This document shows, in pieces, positions 1 to 6,663 of a stretch of 6,663 nt of DNA. Origin of the DNA: JBFKOL01 sp041628815 (GTDB lineage: Bacteria; Bacteroidota; Bacteroidia; Chitinophagales; Saprospiraceae); NCBI GenBank assembly GCA_041628815.1, contig JBFKOL010000249.1, positions 1 through 6,663 on the forward strand, given 5' to 3'. Within the stretch, counting starts at the first letter, position 1; every line of letters starts with the position of its first letter. A model generated the notes under the pieces. That model did not search any database and was not told where the DNA came from. It saw only the letters and a program-made list of their open reading frames with translations. The translations under genes were made by a program, and so were the position numbers.

Positions 1-2499
1 CCTTTTGACGTGACTCAATCAGGATTCACAGGAGCGTCGATCAATGCAGTAACCAAATCAGGGACCAATGAATTTCAAGGAACTGTTTTTGGGTTCTTTC
101 GAAACAAGGCTTTAACGGGTGGAACGGTAGCAGGAGAAGATGTCTTCAAAGGGGACCCTAAACAATTGCAGGCGGGATTCAGCCTTGGTGGACCCATCAA
201 AAAAGATAAGGTCTTTTTCTTCGCCAATTTTGAGTTGGAAGAAAGATCGGACCTGGGATCCTTTTTTGTTCCCAGCGGAAGCCGTGCATCAGCTGGTAAT
301 GTTTCACGTGTCTCCGCCGCCGATATGCAACTCGTTTCTGATCTTTTGCGCAGCAGATACGGCTACGATACAGGGGCCATAGAAGGTTTTGAACACCAGG
401 CCGACAATATGAAGGGGCTATTAAAATTTGATTTCAACCTGAGCCAAAGACATAAACTGACTACCACTTACAACTTCCTCGACGCTTACAGGGACCTTCC
501 TGCACATCCTTCTGCCATTGGCAGGCGAGGACCGGATTTTCTCACTCTTCAATTTGAAAATACGGGGTATCGCATCCACAACGTCATCCATTCGGGTATT
601 GCAGAGCTTAAATCATTTTTTGGCGACAAATTTTCTAACAAGTTGCAGATTGGATATACTGCTTTCAGGGACAGCAGGGACCCTAAATCTGCACCGTTCC
701 CGGTCATTAATATCGGCAAGGGAGGTACGAGGTATATCATCGCCGGTCATGAACCCTTCTCGATTCACAACAGGCTTGACCAGGACGCCTTCCAGTTTAC
801 CAACGACTTGACCATGTTTGCAGGAAACCATACATGGACATTCGGTACGTCATTCGAAAGATTTGACTTTGACAACTCCTTTAACCTCGGCGTGTATGGT
901 GGACGGGTGTTTGCTCCGGATATCCCCATGGAAGAATTTCAGTCGTTCGTCGAAAATGGAGGGCTGGATGATGCAGTGGATGCCGCCGTCAACACATTCA
1001 ATGCCAACGGCGGTGACGACGGTGTCGAAGGAGAAGGATGGGCCCTTGCTGAGACCAACCTGGGCCAATGGGCTTTTTATATCCAGGATGAGGTGGCGGT
1101 CAATGAAAATTTGAACCTCACCTTTGGTCTGAGGATGGACGTTCCCCTGTTTTTTAACACTGCGGATAAAATCCAGGAAAACATAGACAGACAATGCTGC
1201 TATGATCCGAGTATTGTCTATACCGACGAAGACCTGAATGACGTGACATATGACCACACTACCCTGCCGACTGGCAATGTATTGTTCAACCCGAGGTTCG
1301 GATTCAATTACGATTTCTACGGTGACCAGAGGCTGCAACTCCGGGGTGGAACAGGTTTGTTCTCGGGTCGTTTCCCATTCGTTTGGATCGGCAACCAGGT
1401 AGCTAACCCCAATTTCTTCTTTTACAACATGACAGATCCTGACTTCAAATTTCCGCAGGTCTGGCGTACCAATTTAGGCTATGATCGAAAATTCGGTGAT
1501 GGATGGATCGCGACCATGGATCTGGTCTATACTAAAGACATTCAATCCCACATGGTGAGAAATTACGGTCTCAAGTTACCAGGTGGCAATCTCAACGGCC
1601 CAGACAGCCGTCCTTTCTACCGGACGGAGGACCGGGTCCTGGTTTTTGGCGCTCCTACCAATGCTTATGTCTTCACCAATTCATCAGGGGGCTATTCATT
1701 CAATGCATCATTTGAGATCTCGCGCAGCTGGAACAACACCTACATAAAGTTGGGTTACAATTATCTGGATGCGAAGGATGTGTCTTCCCTGGAAGCCGAA
1801 ATTTCAAGTGACGCCTATGACCGAAACCCGGCCAACGTAATAAGAACCAACCGCGAAGAAGTAGCACCTTCGCTATATGGCAACCGGCATAGATTTATTG
1901 GTGCTGCAACGAAACGCCTGGAAATATTTGGAGAAAAAGCACCTACGACCATAAGCCTCTTCTTTGAATATGTGGAGGGTACGCGATATGCATATACCTA
2001 CAGCGGAGATGTCAATAACGACGGATCGGGCCTCAATGACCTGATCTACATACCGACAGATGCAGAAATAGATAATATGAATTTTACGGGAAATGCGCTC
2101 CTTCAGCGATCAGCACTGAAGGCTTACATCGCGCAAGACGACTACCTGTCAAGCCGCAGAGGACATTACGCCGAAAAGTATGGAGCCATATCCCCCTGGT
2201 ACAATACTTGGGATTTGCGAATCCTGCAGGACTACATGTTGAATAATGGTCACAAAATCCAGTTGAGTCTTGATATTCTCAACCTTGGAAACCTGGTGAA
2301 TTCGGGTTGGATAGGCAACGGTTGGGGAACGAGGAGATTTGCGACACAGACATCCCTTGCCCAGCCATTGGCCGTTTCAGTGGATGGAGACGGAAACCCG
2401 ACCTATACCTTCGACACAAACCAGAGAAACACTTTCTTCAACGATTTCAGTGTAGCAAGCCGCTGGCGCATGCAGTTTGGATTGCGATATACTTTTTAG
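1..2499 (+). CDS. TonB-dependent outer-membrane receptor, Oar type, 3' part (5' end outside window)
   Basis: This is an outer-membrane beta-barrel receptor of the TonB-dependent family, expected to import a ligand using energy passed on by TonB-ExbBD; the ligand cannot be read from sequence. The frame is open from the first base (it begins PFDV), so the GTG at 10 is not a real start. Signal peptide, any carboxypeptidase-regulatory-like domain, TonB box and most of the plug lie upstream. The 832 visible residues begin at the plug end (SGFTGASINAVTKSGTN) and continue with SLGGPIKKDKVFFFANFE, both typical of Oar-like receptors. Further family-like stretches are SGRFPFVWIGNQVANPN (about nt 1360-1410), KFPQVWRTNLGYDRKFGDGW (about 1447-1506), the acidic SGDVNNDGSGLNDLIYIP (about 2002-2055) and the C-terminal SRWRMQFGLRYTF. 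The terminal Phe fits the beta-barrel assembly signal. No SusD-like partner follows. The family call is firm; 'Oar' names similarity to the Myxococcus protein and does not imply the same role. Confidence 0.93.
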   Translation, partial: PFDVTQSGFTGASINAVTKSGTNEFQGTVFGFFRNKALTGGTVAGEDVFKGDPKQLQAGFSLGGPIKKDKVFFFANFELEERSDLGSFFVPSGSRASAGNVSRVSAADMQLVSDLLRSRYGYDTGAIEGFEHQADNMKGLLKFDFNLSQRHKLTTTYNFLDAYRDLPAHPSAIGRRGPDFLTLQFENTGYRIHNVIHSGIAELKSFFGDKFSNKLQIGYTAFRDSRDPKSAPFPVINIGKGGTRYIIAGHEPFSIHNRLDQDAFQFTNDLTMFAGNHTWTFGTSFERFDFDNSFNLGVYGGRVFAPDIPMEEFQSFVENGGLDDAVDAAVNTFNANGGDDGVEGEGWALAETNLGQWAFYIQDEVAVNENLNLTFGLRMDVPLFFNTADKIQENIDRQCCYDPSIVYTDEDLNDVTYDHTTLPTGNVLFNPRFGFNYDFYGDQRLQLRGGTGLFSGRFPFVWIGNQVANPNFFFYNMTDPDFKFPQVWRTNLGYDRKFGDGWIATMDLVYTKDIQSHMVRNYGLKLPGGNLNGPDSRPFYRTEDRVLVFGAPTNAYVFTNSSGGYSFNASFEISRSWNNTYIKLGYNYLDAKDVSSLEAEISSDAYDRNPANVIRTNREEVAPSLYGNRHRFIGAATKRLEIFGEKAPTTISLFFEYVEGTRYAYTYSGDVNNDGSGLNDLIYIPTDAEIDNMNFTGNALLQRSALKAYIAQDDYLSSRRGHYAEKYGAISPWYNTWDLRILQDYMLNNGHKIQLSLDILNLGNLVNSGWIGNGWGTRRFATQTSLAQPLAVSVDGDGNPTYTFDTNQRNTFFNDFSVASRWRMQFGLRYTF

Positions 2500-2516
2500 G
2501 TCAATTCTCGATTGAC
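2500..2516 (+). other. Short hairpin directly after the receptor stop codon
   Basis: GTCAAT (2500-2505) and ATTGAC (2511-2516) form a perfect 6-bp stem with a TCTCG loop, beginning one base after the TAG stop. It has no T-run of its own and sits four bases ahead of the stronger terminator hairpin. It could stabilise the mRNA 3' end or assist termination; no function can be shown from sequence alone. Confidence 0.5.
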
Positions 2517-2520
2517 GACC

Positions 2521-2557
2521 TAGGCCCTGGATATGACGTGTTCAGGGCCTAATTTTT
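2521..2557 (+). terminator. Rho-independent terminator of the receptor gene
   Basis: TAGGCCCTG (2521-2529) pairs perfectly with CAGGGCCTA (2543-2551), giving a 9-bp GC-rich stem with a 13-nt loop. It is followed after one A by five T (2553-2557). It lies 22 bases past the receptor stop. On the minus strand no T-run follows the stem, so it should stop only rightward transcription, not the pit transcript arriving from the other side. Confidence 0.85.
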
Positions 2558-2577
2558 ATATCCTAAGCAGATTGAAA

Positions 2578-2592
2578 TCCGCCATGGGCGGA
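2578..2592. repeat. GC-rich inverted repeat with 3-nt loop
   Basis: TCCGCC (2578-2583) and GGCGGA (2587-2592) flank ATG, giving a 6-bp, mostly G-C stem. No T-run follows on either strand, so it is not an ordinary terminator. It stands out from the AT-rich surroundings but occurs once in the window. Confidence 0.4.
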
Positions 2593-2789
2593 GGCTCACA
2601 GTTCGCGCAATAGCCGACTACCCTGTGGTTCAAAACCCAACAATTCATGCTTAGTCGCAAGAGGTCACAACCTTTTATCATTGGTGTTCTAACAAATGCC
2701 AGGCAAATAAAAATTCATGGGTGGGTTTAGGCTTATTCTTCCCTAAAATGTATGACTTGCCGTGTTTTGGGCTCTAACATCTTGACCGT

Positions 2790-2819
2790 GCCGGGAGATT
2801 ATACCGTTTTAATCCCGGC
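2790..2819. repeat. Inverted repeat, 7-bp GC-rich stem
   Basis: GCCGGGA (2790-2796) pairs perfectly with TCCCGGC (2813-2819) across a 16-nt loop; GATT (2797-2800) could also pair with AATC (2811-2814) in an alternative register. On the minus strand it lies about 110 bases past the pit stop codon, but no T-run follows, so a role in ending or stabilising the pit mRNA is possible rather than shown. Confidence 0.4.
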
Positions 2820-2863
2820 TCCTTAGTGAAAAAGGCATGTTACCTCGAAACCTGATTTTGGAA

Positions 2864-2881
2864 GATTCTATAAATAGAATC
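2864..2881. repeat. AT-rich near-palindrome downstream of pit
   Basis: GATTCTAT (2864-2871) and ATAGAATC (2874-2881) are perfect complements separated by AA. AAGA/TCTT just outside could extend pairing past a bulge on one side. It is 51 bases beyond the pit stop on the minus strand. The stem is AT-rich and is not followed by a T-run, so it is at best a weak terminator; a protein-binding palindrome is an alternative. Confidence 0.35.
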
Positions 2882-2931
2882 GAGTCTTTAATCGATCGTT
2901 GGCACCAGTAGGATTTTCTCAAGACTCCCGG

Positions 2932-5271
2932 TTAACCATCGGCATCTTTAGGCAGGATTTTTACTTGTTTTCTCACTTCCTTGGCTTCCTTCATCAATCG
3001 TTGAGCGGACAGATCGGTTCCTTCCTCAGATGGATTTAAAACCAGTTCGTCAAATACCTTGACAATGCGGTTTGAAAACAACCCCATATTTCGCAACTCT
3101 CCCAGGTGGCCTAAGAATAATGCACTATTGCGTGTCCCCACTTCTCTGTTTTTGATTCTTTTTATTTGATTCTTTCGAACATTTCTTGTCAATGCAACAA
3201 ATGAATCAGTATGGCTATCCAATTTTTTAGCGAGGTCATCATCAAAGTTTTTAAAAACTTCTATGATCCATTCGTAACGCTCTGACAACATATCCTGCAT
3301 AGACAGCAGTTCTTCGACTTGCTCACTGGTCAAAGGCTTATGGTTGTTGTCGACGTGATTGAGATTCGATTCAATTATCTCCATGGCATGCTTACCCATT
3401 TCATGCAGATAATCTATTACAAGGATGTAAAGATGGCCTGCTTCAAGTTCGTGATCGGGTACACGGTCCAAAGCCGAACTTGAGATTCCCTTTAACTTCA
3501 CAATATTACTCATGATGGCTTTAAAGGATTGATGGGCCTGTGCCAGGACATTTAGATTTTCATCTCTGAGTCCCCTGAACGACAAATCTACCTGCGCTTT
3601 ATACTGCGTAAGAAATGCCTTCATTTGTTTAGTACACATTTCAATGATCTGTGCCTTGGTCAGAACTCCATGTTCGATGGTTTTTTCAAACTCTTCCTGT
3701 TCGGCCACTACTTTGTTGTGGTATGCGTGCGTACGGTAAACTACGATTCCCGCCACTAACAACATTATTCCGATACCTGCGATTCCACCATAATGGAATA
3801 TCATGGCCAGTACAAAAGCCACCACAAAAGCCGAAAATGCGGTAAAAAACCAACCTCCGATTACGGAAAGGACACCTGTTACCCTGTATACTGCGCTTTC
3901 TCTTCCCCATGCACCATCGGCTAGAGATGTTCCCATAAACACCATGAAAGTCACGTAAGTCGTGGATAAGGGCAACTGCAGGTTGGTTCCGATAGCAATG
4001 AGAATACTCGAAACGACCAATGTGACTGACGCCCTAATCATATCGAAAGAAGGAGCATTTTTACCCAGTTGCGCCTGCCTTTTTGTAAATGGTCTGTAGT
4101 CGAATTGCCTGTTTACTGCATCGGTCCATTTTTGTGGCAGGCGATTGTTGATGAATGTAGCCGCGGTAGCAAAGTTTCGGACGATTTTTCTGGATAATAA
4201 GAATGAAGAAAAGCGCTCGTAGCCCTCATCCTGACGCCCGAGATCGAGCGATGTTTTTACCACTGATTTAGCTTTTTTCGAAGTATAAAGCGTGATAACC
4301 ATAATAATACCTGCAAGTAATAGGAGGAGTGTTGGCGTCGGCACCTTGCCTGCAAGTCCATCCATCAAAAATTGATCTGCCTGGGCACCCGATTCCACGA
4401 ACAATAAATACGAATTGTATCCCGCAAGTGGAACCCCTATAAAGTTTACGAGGTCATTGCCAGAAAATGCCATGGCAAGAGCAAATGTGCCGATGAGCAC
4501 TAATACTTTAAGTATGTCCACTTTAAAAACCCTGTTGAGAAAATAAAGTATAAGGGTCCATCCGACAAAACTGATAATCATGATTTGGACCGTCTTGTTC
4601 GCTATGGCATCGACGATTTCGGAACTCATGAACGATGCCCCTTTTGCACCTTTAATAAGCATAAAATACGTAATGGCCATGACACCCAAGCCGCCCCAAA
4701 TTGCACCGAATTTTTTCATCCGGGACTCGTAATCAAAAGAAAACAAGAGTCGGCTAAAATATTGCACGATGACGCCGACAGTAAATGCGATAACGACTGA
4801 AAGGAGGATTCCTGAAATAATAGCGAGCGCTTTGGCTGAATTAATGTATTCATAGAGGTGAAGGGCATCAGGATCCGTAAAAATCTTGATCATTGAAATG
4901 GCAACTGCTGCTCCCAGTAGTTCGAAAACTATCGAGACGGTTGTCGAAGTGGGCATCCCGAAAGTGTTGAATGTATCGAGAAGAATAACATCCGTGACCA
5001 TGACAGCCAAAAAGAGGATAATGATCTCCGAGAAATAGAAATACTCCGGATGAAATATACCCTTTCTCGCGACCTCCATCATCCCACTGGAAAAGGTCGC
5101 CCCGACCAATACACCCAAAGCTGCAACAAACATGATGGTCTTAAATGTGGCAGCTCGGGCACCAATAGCCGAATTTAAAAAGTTTACGGCGTCATTACTT
5201 ACTCCTACGACAAGGTCTGAAATGGCAAGTAAGAATAATATGATTACGAGAATCAGAAAGAATGTGGCCAT
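2932..5271 (-). CDS. pit: PiT-family inorganic phosphate transporter with C-terminal PhoU-like domain
   Basis: This inner-membrane, ion-coupled phosphate importer has 779 residues, against about 500 for E. coli PitA. The two halves repeat the PiT signature: GVSNDAVNFLNSAIG (23-37) with MPTSTTVS (106-113), and FSGNDLVNFIG (269-279) with LPLSTTYV (433-440). I count about 12 hydrophobic segments between residues 4 and 513, with a hydrophilic loop at about 331-410 separating the repeats. From about 540 to 745 the chain is charged and helical, PhoU-like, and includes EAGHLYILVIDYLHEMGKHA and HVDNNHKPL, which I associate with long Bacteroidota PiT proteins. The His usual after STT is Val in the first repeat and Tyr in the second. 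The ATG at 5271 leads straight into the first membrane segment; upstream lies only a GAGAAG 13 bases away, a poor ribosome site. Stop is TAA inside a GGTTAACC palindrome. The preferred coupling ion cannot be read from sequence. Confidence 0.93.
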   Translation of the reverse strand: MATFFLILVIILFLLAISDLVVGVSNDAVNFLNSAIGARAATFKTIMFVAALGVLVGATFSSGMMEVARKGIFHPEYFYFSEIIILFLAVMVTDVILLDTFNTFGMPTSTTVSIVFELLGAAVAISMIKIFTDPDALHLYEYINSAKALAIISGILLSVVIAFTVGVIVQYFSRLLFSFDYESRMKKFGAIWGGLGVMAITYFMLIKGAKGASFMSSEIVDAIANKTVQIMIISFVGWTLILYFLNRVFKVDILKVLVLIGTFALAMAFSGNDLVNFIGVPLAGYNSYLLFVESGAQADQFLMDGLAGKVPTPTLLLLLAGIIMVITLYTSKKAKSVVKTSLDLGRQDEGYERFSSFLLSRKIVRNFATAATFINNRLPQKWTDAVNRQFDYRPFTKRQAQLGKNAPSFDMIRASVTLVVSSILIAIGTNLQLPLSTTYVTFMVFMGTSLADGAWGRESAVYRVTGVLSVIGGWFFTAFSAFVVAFVLAMIFHYGGIAGIGIMLLVAGIVVYRTHAYHNKVVAEQEEFEKTIEHGVLTKAQIIEMCTKQMKAFLTQYKAQVDLSFRGLRDENLNVLAQAHQSFKAIMSNIVKLKGISSSALDRVPDHELEAGHLYILVIDYLHEMGKHAMEIIESNLNHVDNNHKPLTSEQVEELLSMQDMLSERYEWIIEVFKNFDDDLAKKLDSHTDSFVALTRNVRKNQIKRIKNREVGTRNSALFLGHLGELRNMGLFSNRIVKVFDELVLNPSEEGTDLSAQRLMKEAKEVRKQVKILPKDADG

Positions 5272-5322
5272 TATCTGTTTTTATCTTCTCAATTCGAATG
5301 GGTTGATCCCAATGCACACCTG

Positions 5323-5355
5323 TGGCTTTGACAAGCTTTCAAGGTGACTTTGAAA
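5323..5355. repeat. Two 11-bp direct repeats, 22 bp apart, upstream of pit
   Basis: TGGCTTTGACA (5323-5333) and TGACTTTGAAA (5345-5355) agree at 9 of 11 positions and share CTTTGA exactly. The 22-bp period is about two helical turns, placing both copies on the same face of the DNA as expected for a dimeric activator or repressor. They lie 52-84 bases upstream of the pit start. A response-regulator site is an inference; two short copies can also arise by chance. Confidence 0.35.
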
Positions 5356-5480
5356 TTTTCAGTGAGCTAATATATATAATTTCATTATGGAAAAAACTGC
5401 GTCGACTCGGTCAGTATGATGAAGTTGTTAGGATGCATACCATATTTATCGCTTAACGCATCATTGAATAACAAAACTTC

Positions 5481-5511
5481 TTGACAAGATGTCTGGTAAA
5501 TACTGTATTCT
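5481..5511 (+). promoter_or_regulatory. Candidate promoter for the Na+/Pi cotransporter gene
   Basis: TTGACA (5481-5486) and TATTCT (5506-5511) resemble sigma-70 -35 and -10 boxes, but the 19-bp spacer is longer than ideal. Read as Bacteroidota elements, TTG is followed after 22 bases by TATTCTTA, only a partial match to TAnnTTTG. Transcription from here would give a leader of roughly 60 nt. TTGACA lies within CTTGACAAG (5480-5488), itself a small palindrome, so it might be an operator instead. Confidence 0.25.
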
Positions 5512-5577
5512 TAACGATGAGAAACACCATAATAAGTCTATCTTTTAATTCTAAACAGATTCTCCAGTAATAGAACA

Positions 5578-6663
5578 ATGAACTATGGTATCGGAGAAAT
5601 CTTGACCCTACTCGGCTCACTTGGACTTTTTCTGTATGGAATGAAAGCCATGAGTGATGCGCTTATGGAAGTAGCCGGAGATAAGATGAGAGGTTTCCTG
5701 GCTTCGATGACATCCAATCGCATTTTCGCCGTTTTTACAGGATTTCTTATCACCTCTGTAATTCAATCCTCTTCAGCTACCACATTGATGGTAGTGAGTT
5801 TTGCCAATGCCGCCCTGCTGACATTGACCGAATCTATCGGAGTAATCATGGGAGCTAACATTGGAACTACGGTAACAGCCTGGCTCATTGCTATTTTAGG
5901 TTTCAAAGTAAGTATGAGTACCGCCGCCCTACCCCTTGTCGGTCTGGGATTCTTGATGATATTTTCCAAAAACAAACAACGGCGTCACTGGGGAAATTTC
6001 ATCATTGGATTTGCAATCCTATTTATTGGTTTACAGTTTTTAAAGGATTCAGTGCCTGACATAGGAAGTAATCCTCAAGCTCTTGAGTTCCTGTCAACTT
6101 ATACCGAAATGGGCTTAGCGTCAGTATTGCTTTTTCTTTTGATTGGAACCATCCTGACCGTCGTTGTTCAATCATCAAGTGCCACAATGGCCCTTACCTT
6201 GGTCATGTGTAATGAGGGATGGATACCTTTTGATATGGCCGCTGCCATGGTGCTCGGTGAAAACATAGGAACGACCATCACAGCCAACCTGGCAGCATTG
6301 GTAGCCAATTTCAATGCAAAAAGGACGGCGCGTGCCCATTTTATATTTAATATTCTAGGCGTCGTGTGGATGCTCATATTTTTCGTGCCATTTCTCAGTT
6401 CAATTGACTGGTTCATCACTAAAAATAACGGCGCTTCCCCTTTCGATCATCCTACTGCAATTCCGGTTGCGTTGTCTTTGTTTCATACTTCTTTCAACGT
6501 GATTAATACCGTTTTCCTTCTAGGTTTTATCCCTTTAATAGCAAGTATCGTGGTAAAGCTCGTCCCTGAAGTGATAGACAAAGAAAAGGAAATAGACCAA
6601 CCCATGTATTTAAACGAAACAGATCTTCGCTATCCTCAGACAGGGATCGCTGCGCTACTCAAA
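5578..6663 (+). CDS. Na+/Pi cotransporter family protein (NptA/PF02690 type), 5' part (3' end outside window)
   Basis: This is a sodium-coupled phosphate transporter of the inner membrane, unrelated in fold family to PiT. All 362 codons to the last base are open, so the gene continues outside the window. Both halves of the inverted-repeat core are complete: QSSSATT (63-69) with GANIGTT (92-98), and QSSSATM (198-204) with GENIGTT (227-233). Hydrophobic segments cover about 5-22, 50-105, 112-155, 178-245, 253-275 and 294-328. The chain then turns charged (EVIDKEKEID, 331-340). Family members often carry a PhoU-like tail after this point, which would lie outside the window. The start is fixed: an in-frame TAA at 5533-5535 precedes it and the ATG at 5578 is the only ATG between. 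No Shine-Dalgarno sequence is seen; the leader AATAGAACA is A-rich, as is common in Bacteroidota. It diverges from pit, so the two may respond to the same phosphate signal. Some homologues export phosphate, so direction is not certain. Confidence 0.92.
   Translation, partial: MNYGIGEILTLLGSLGLFLYGMKAMSDALMEVAGDKMRGFLASMTSNRIFAVFTGFLITSVIQSSSATTLMVVSFANAALLTLTESIGVIMGANIGTTVTAWLIAILGFKVSMSTAALPLVGLGFLMIFSKNKQRRHWGNFIIGFAILFIGLQFLKDSVPDIGSNPQALEFLSTYTEMGLASVLLFLLIGTILTVVVQSSSATMALTLVMCNEGWIPFDMAAAMVLGENIGTTITANLAALVANFNAKRTARAHFIFNILGVVWMLIFFVPFLSSIDWFITKNNGASPFDHPTAIPVALSLFHTSFNVINTVFLLGFIPLIASIVVKLVPEVIDKEKEIDQPMYLNETDLRYPQTGIAALLK

Larger units (their letters stand above)
2558..2931. other. 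Intergenic region between converging genes, no supported gene
   Basis: This 374-bp stretch lies between the receptor terminator and the stop codon of the minus-strand pit gene. I see no tRNA, no rRNA and no convincing ORF; the longest ATG frame noted is 27 codons (2647-2730) and resembles nothing I know. It contains three clear small inverted repeats at 2578-2592, 2790-2819 and 2864-2881, listed separately. No classic stem plus T-run terminator for the pit gene is visible on the minus strand. Confidence 0.6.
5272..5577. promoter_or_regulatory. Divergent control region between two phosphate transporter genes
   Basis: All 306 bases separate the starts of pit (leftward) and the Na+/Pi cotransporter gene (rightward), so the promoters of both should lie here. 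Visible parts are a pair of TGRCTTTGAMA direct repeats (5323-5355), an AT-rich TATATATAAT core (5371-5380), a second copy of TTGACAAG (5481-5488; first copy 5328-5335) and a -35-like TTGACA. TATCTTTT (5539-5546) matches five of the six fixed bases of the Bacteroidota -7 element TAnnTTTG on the plus strand. On the minus strand TATATTAG (5374-5367) also matches five of six. Neither has a well-spaced -33 TTG. No coding frame was found. Confidence 0.6.

Noticed and set aside
10..12. GTG at position 10 as a start codon of the receptor
   Set aside because: The same frame is open upstream to base 1 and already encodes conserved plug sequence, so the gene starts outside the window.
850..1338. Open frame of 162 codons on the minus strand inside the receptor gene
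   Set aside because: It lies wholly antisense to a well-supported receptor reading frame, has no family resemblance and no start signal; it is a shadow frame.
2307..2552. Plus-strand frame of 81 codons overlapping the receptor end and its terminator
   Set aside because: It overlaps the conserved receptor C-terminus in another frame and ends inside the terminator stem; the composition is not protein-like.
2610..2650. GGTTCAAAACC resembling a tRNA T-arm
   Set aside because: No acceptor, D-arm or anticodon arm can be built around it and the putative T-stem does not pair over five bases.
2647..2730. A 27-codon ATG frame in the convergent intergenic region
   Set aside because: Too short, no ribosome site, no recognisable similarity; frames of this length are expected by chance.
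5132..5347. Plus-strand frame of 71 codons across the pit start and control region
   Set aside because: Mostly antisense to the first membrane segments of PiT, with no similarity to known proteins; a shadow frame.
5763..6419. Two minus-strand frames of 70 and 83 codons (5763-5975 and 6168-6419)
   Set aside because: Both are antisense to the QSSSAT and GxNIGTT motifs of the Na+/Pi cotransporter, whose own plus-strand frame stays open to the window end.

Overview
The window reads as chromosomal DNA of a member of the Bacteroidota, most likely a free-living or environmental one. This rests on gene types and start signals, not on any marker gene. There is a large Oar-type TonB-dependent outer-membrane receptor, a PiT phosphate transporter of the long form carrying a PhoU-like tail, and two genes with A-rich leaders in place of a good Shine-Dalgarno sequence. 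I cannot name a genus.

Layout. Positions 1-2499 (+) hold the 3' part of a TonB-dependent receptor gene that is cut by the window start; the plug end and the whole beta-barrel are visible. Two hairpins follow the stop codon directly, and the second is a convincing rho-independent terminator (2521-2557). Positions 2558-2931 lie between converging genes; they contain small inverted repeats but no gene I can support. Positions 2932-5271 (-) are a complete 779-residue PiT-family inorganic phosphate transporter with a C-terminal PhoU-like cytoplasmic domain. Positions 5272-5577 form a divergent control region with short repeats and weak promoter-like elements. From 5578 to the end of the window (+) runs the 5' part of a second phosphate transporter gene, of the unrelated Na+/Pi cotransporter (NptA/PF02690) family. 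It is open to the last base and so is cut by the window end.

How the genes fit together. The two divergently transcribed transporters form a phosphate-uptake locus: two unrelated secondary transporters share one 306-bp control region, and the first carries its own probable regulatory PhoU-like domain. The receptor faces the pit gene tail to tail, is separated from it by a terminator and is probably an independent unit with an unknown substrate. No RNA genes, mobile elements, CRISPR arrays or recognisable attachment sites were seen. I did not find a clearly new system. The most interesting parts are the divergent phosphate-transporter pair with its repeats, and the PiT-PhoU fusion with altered signature residues.
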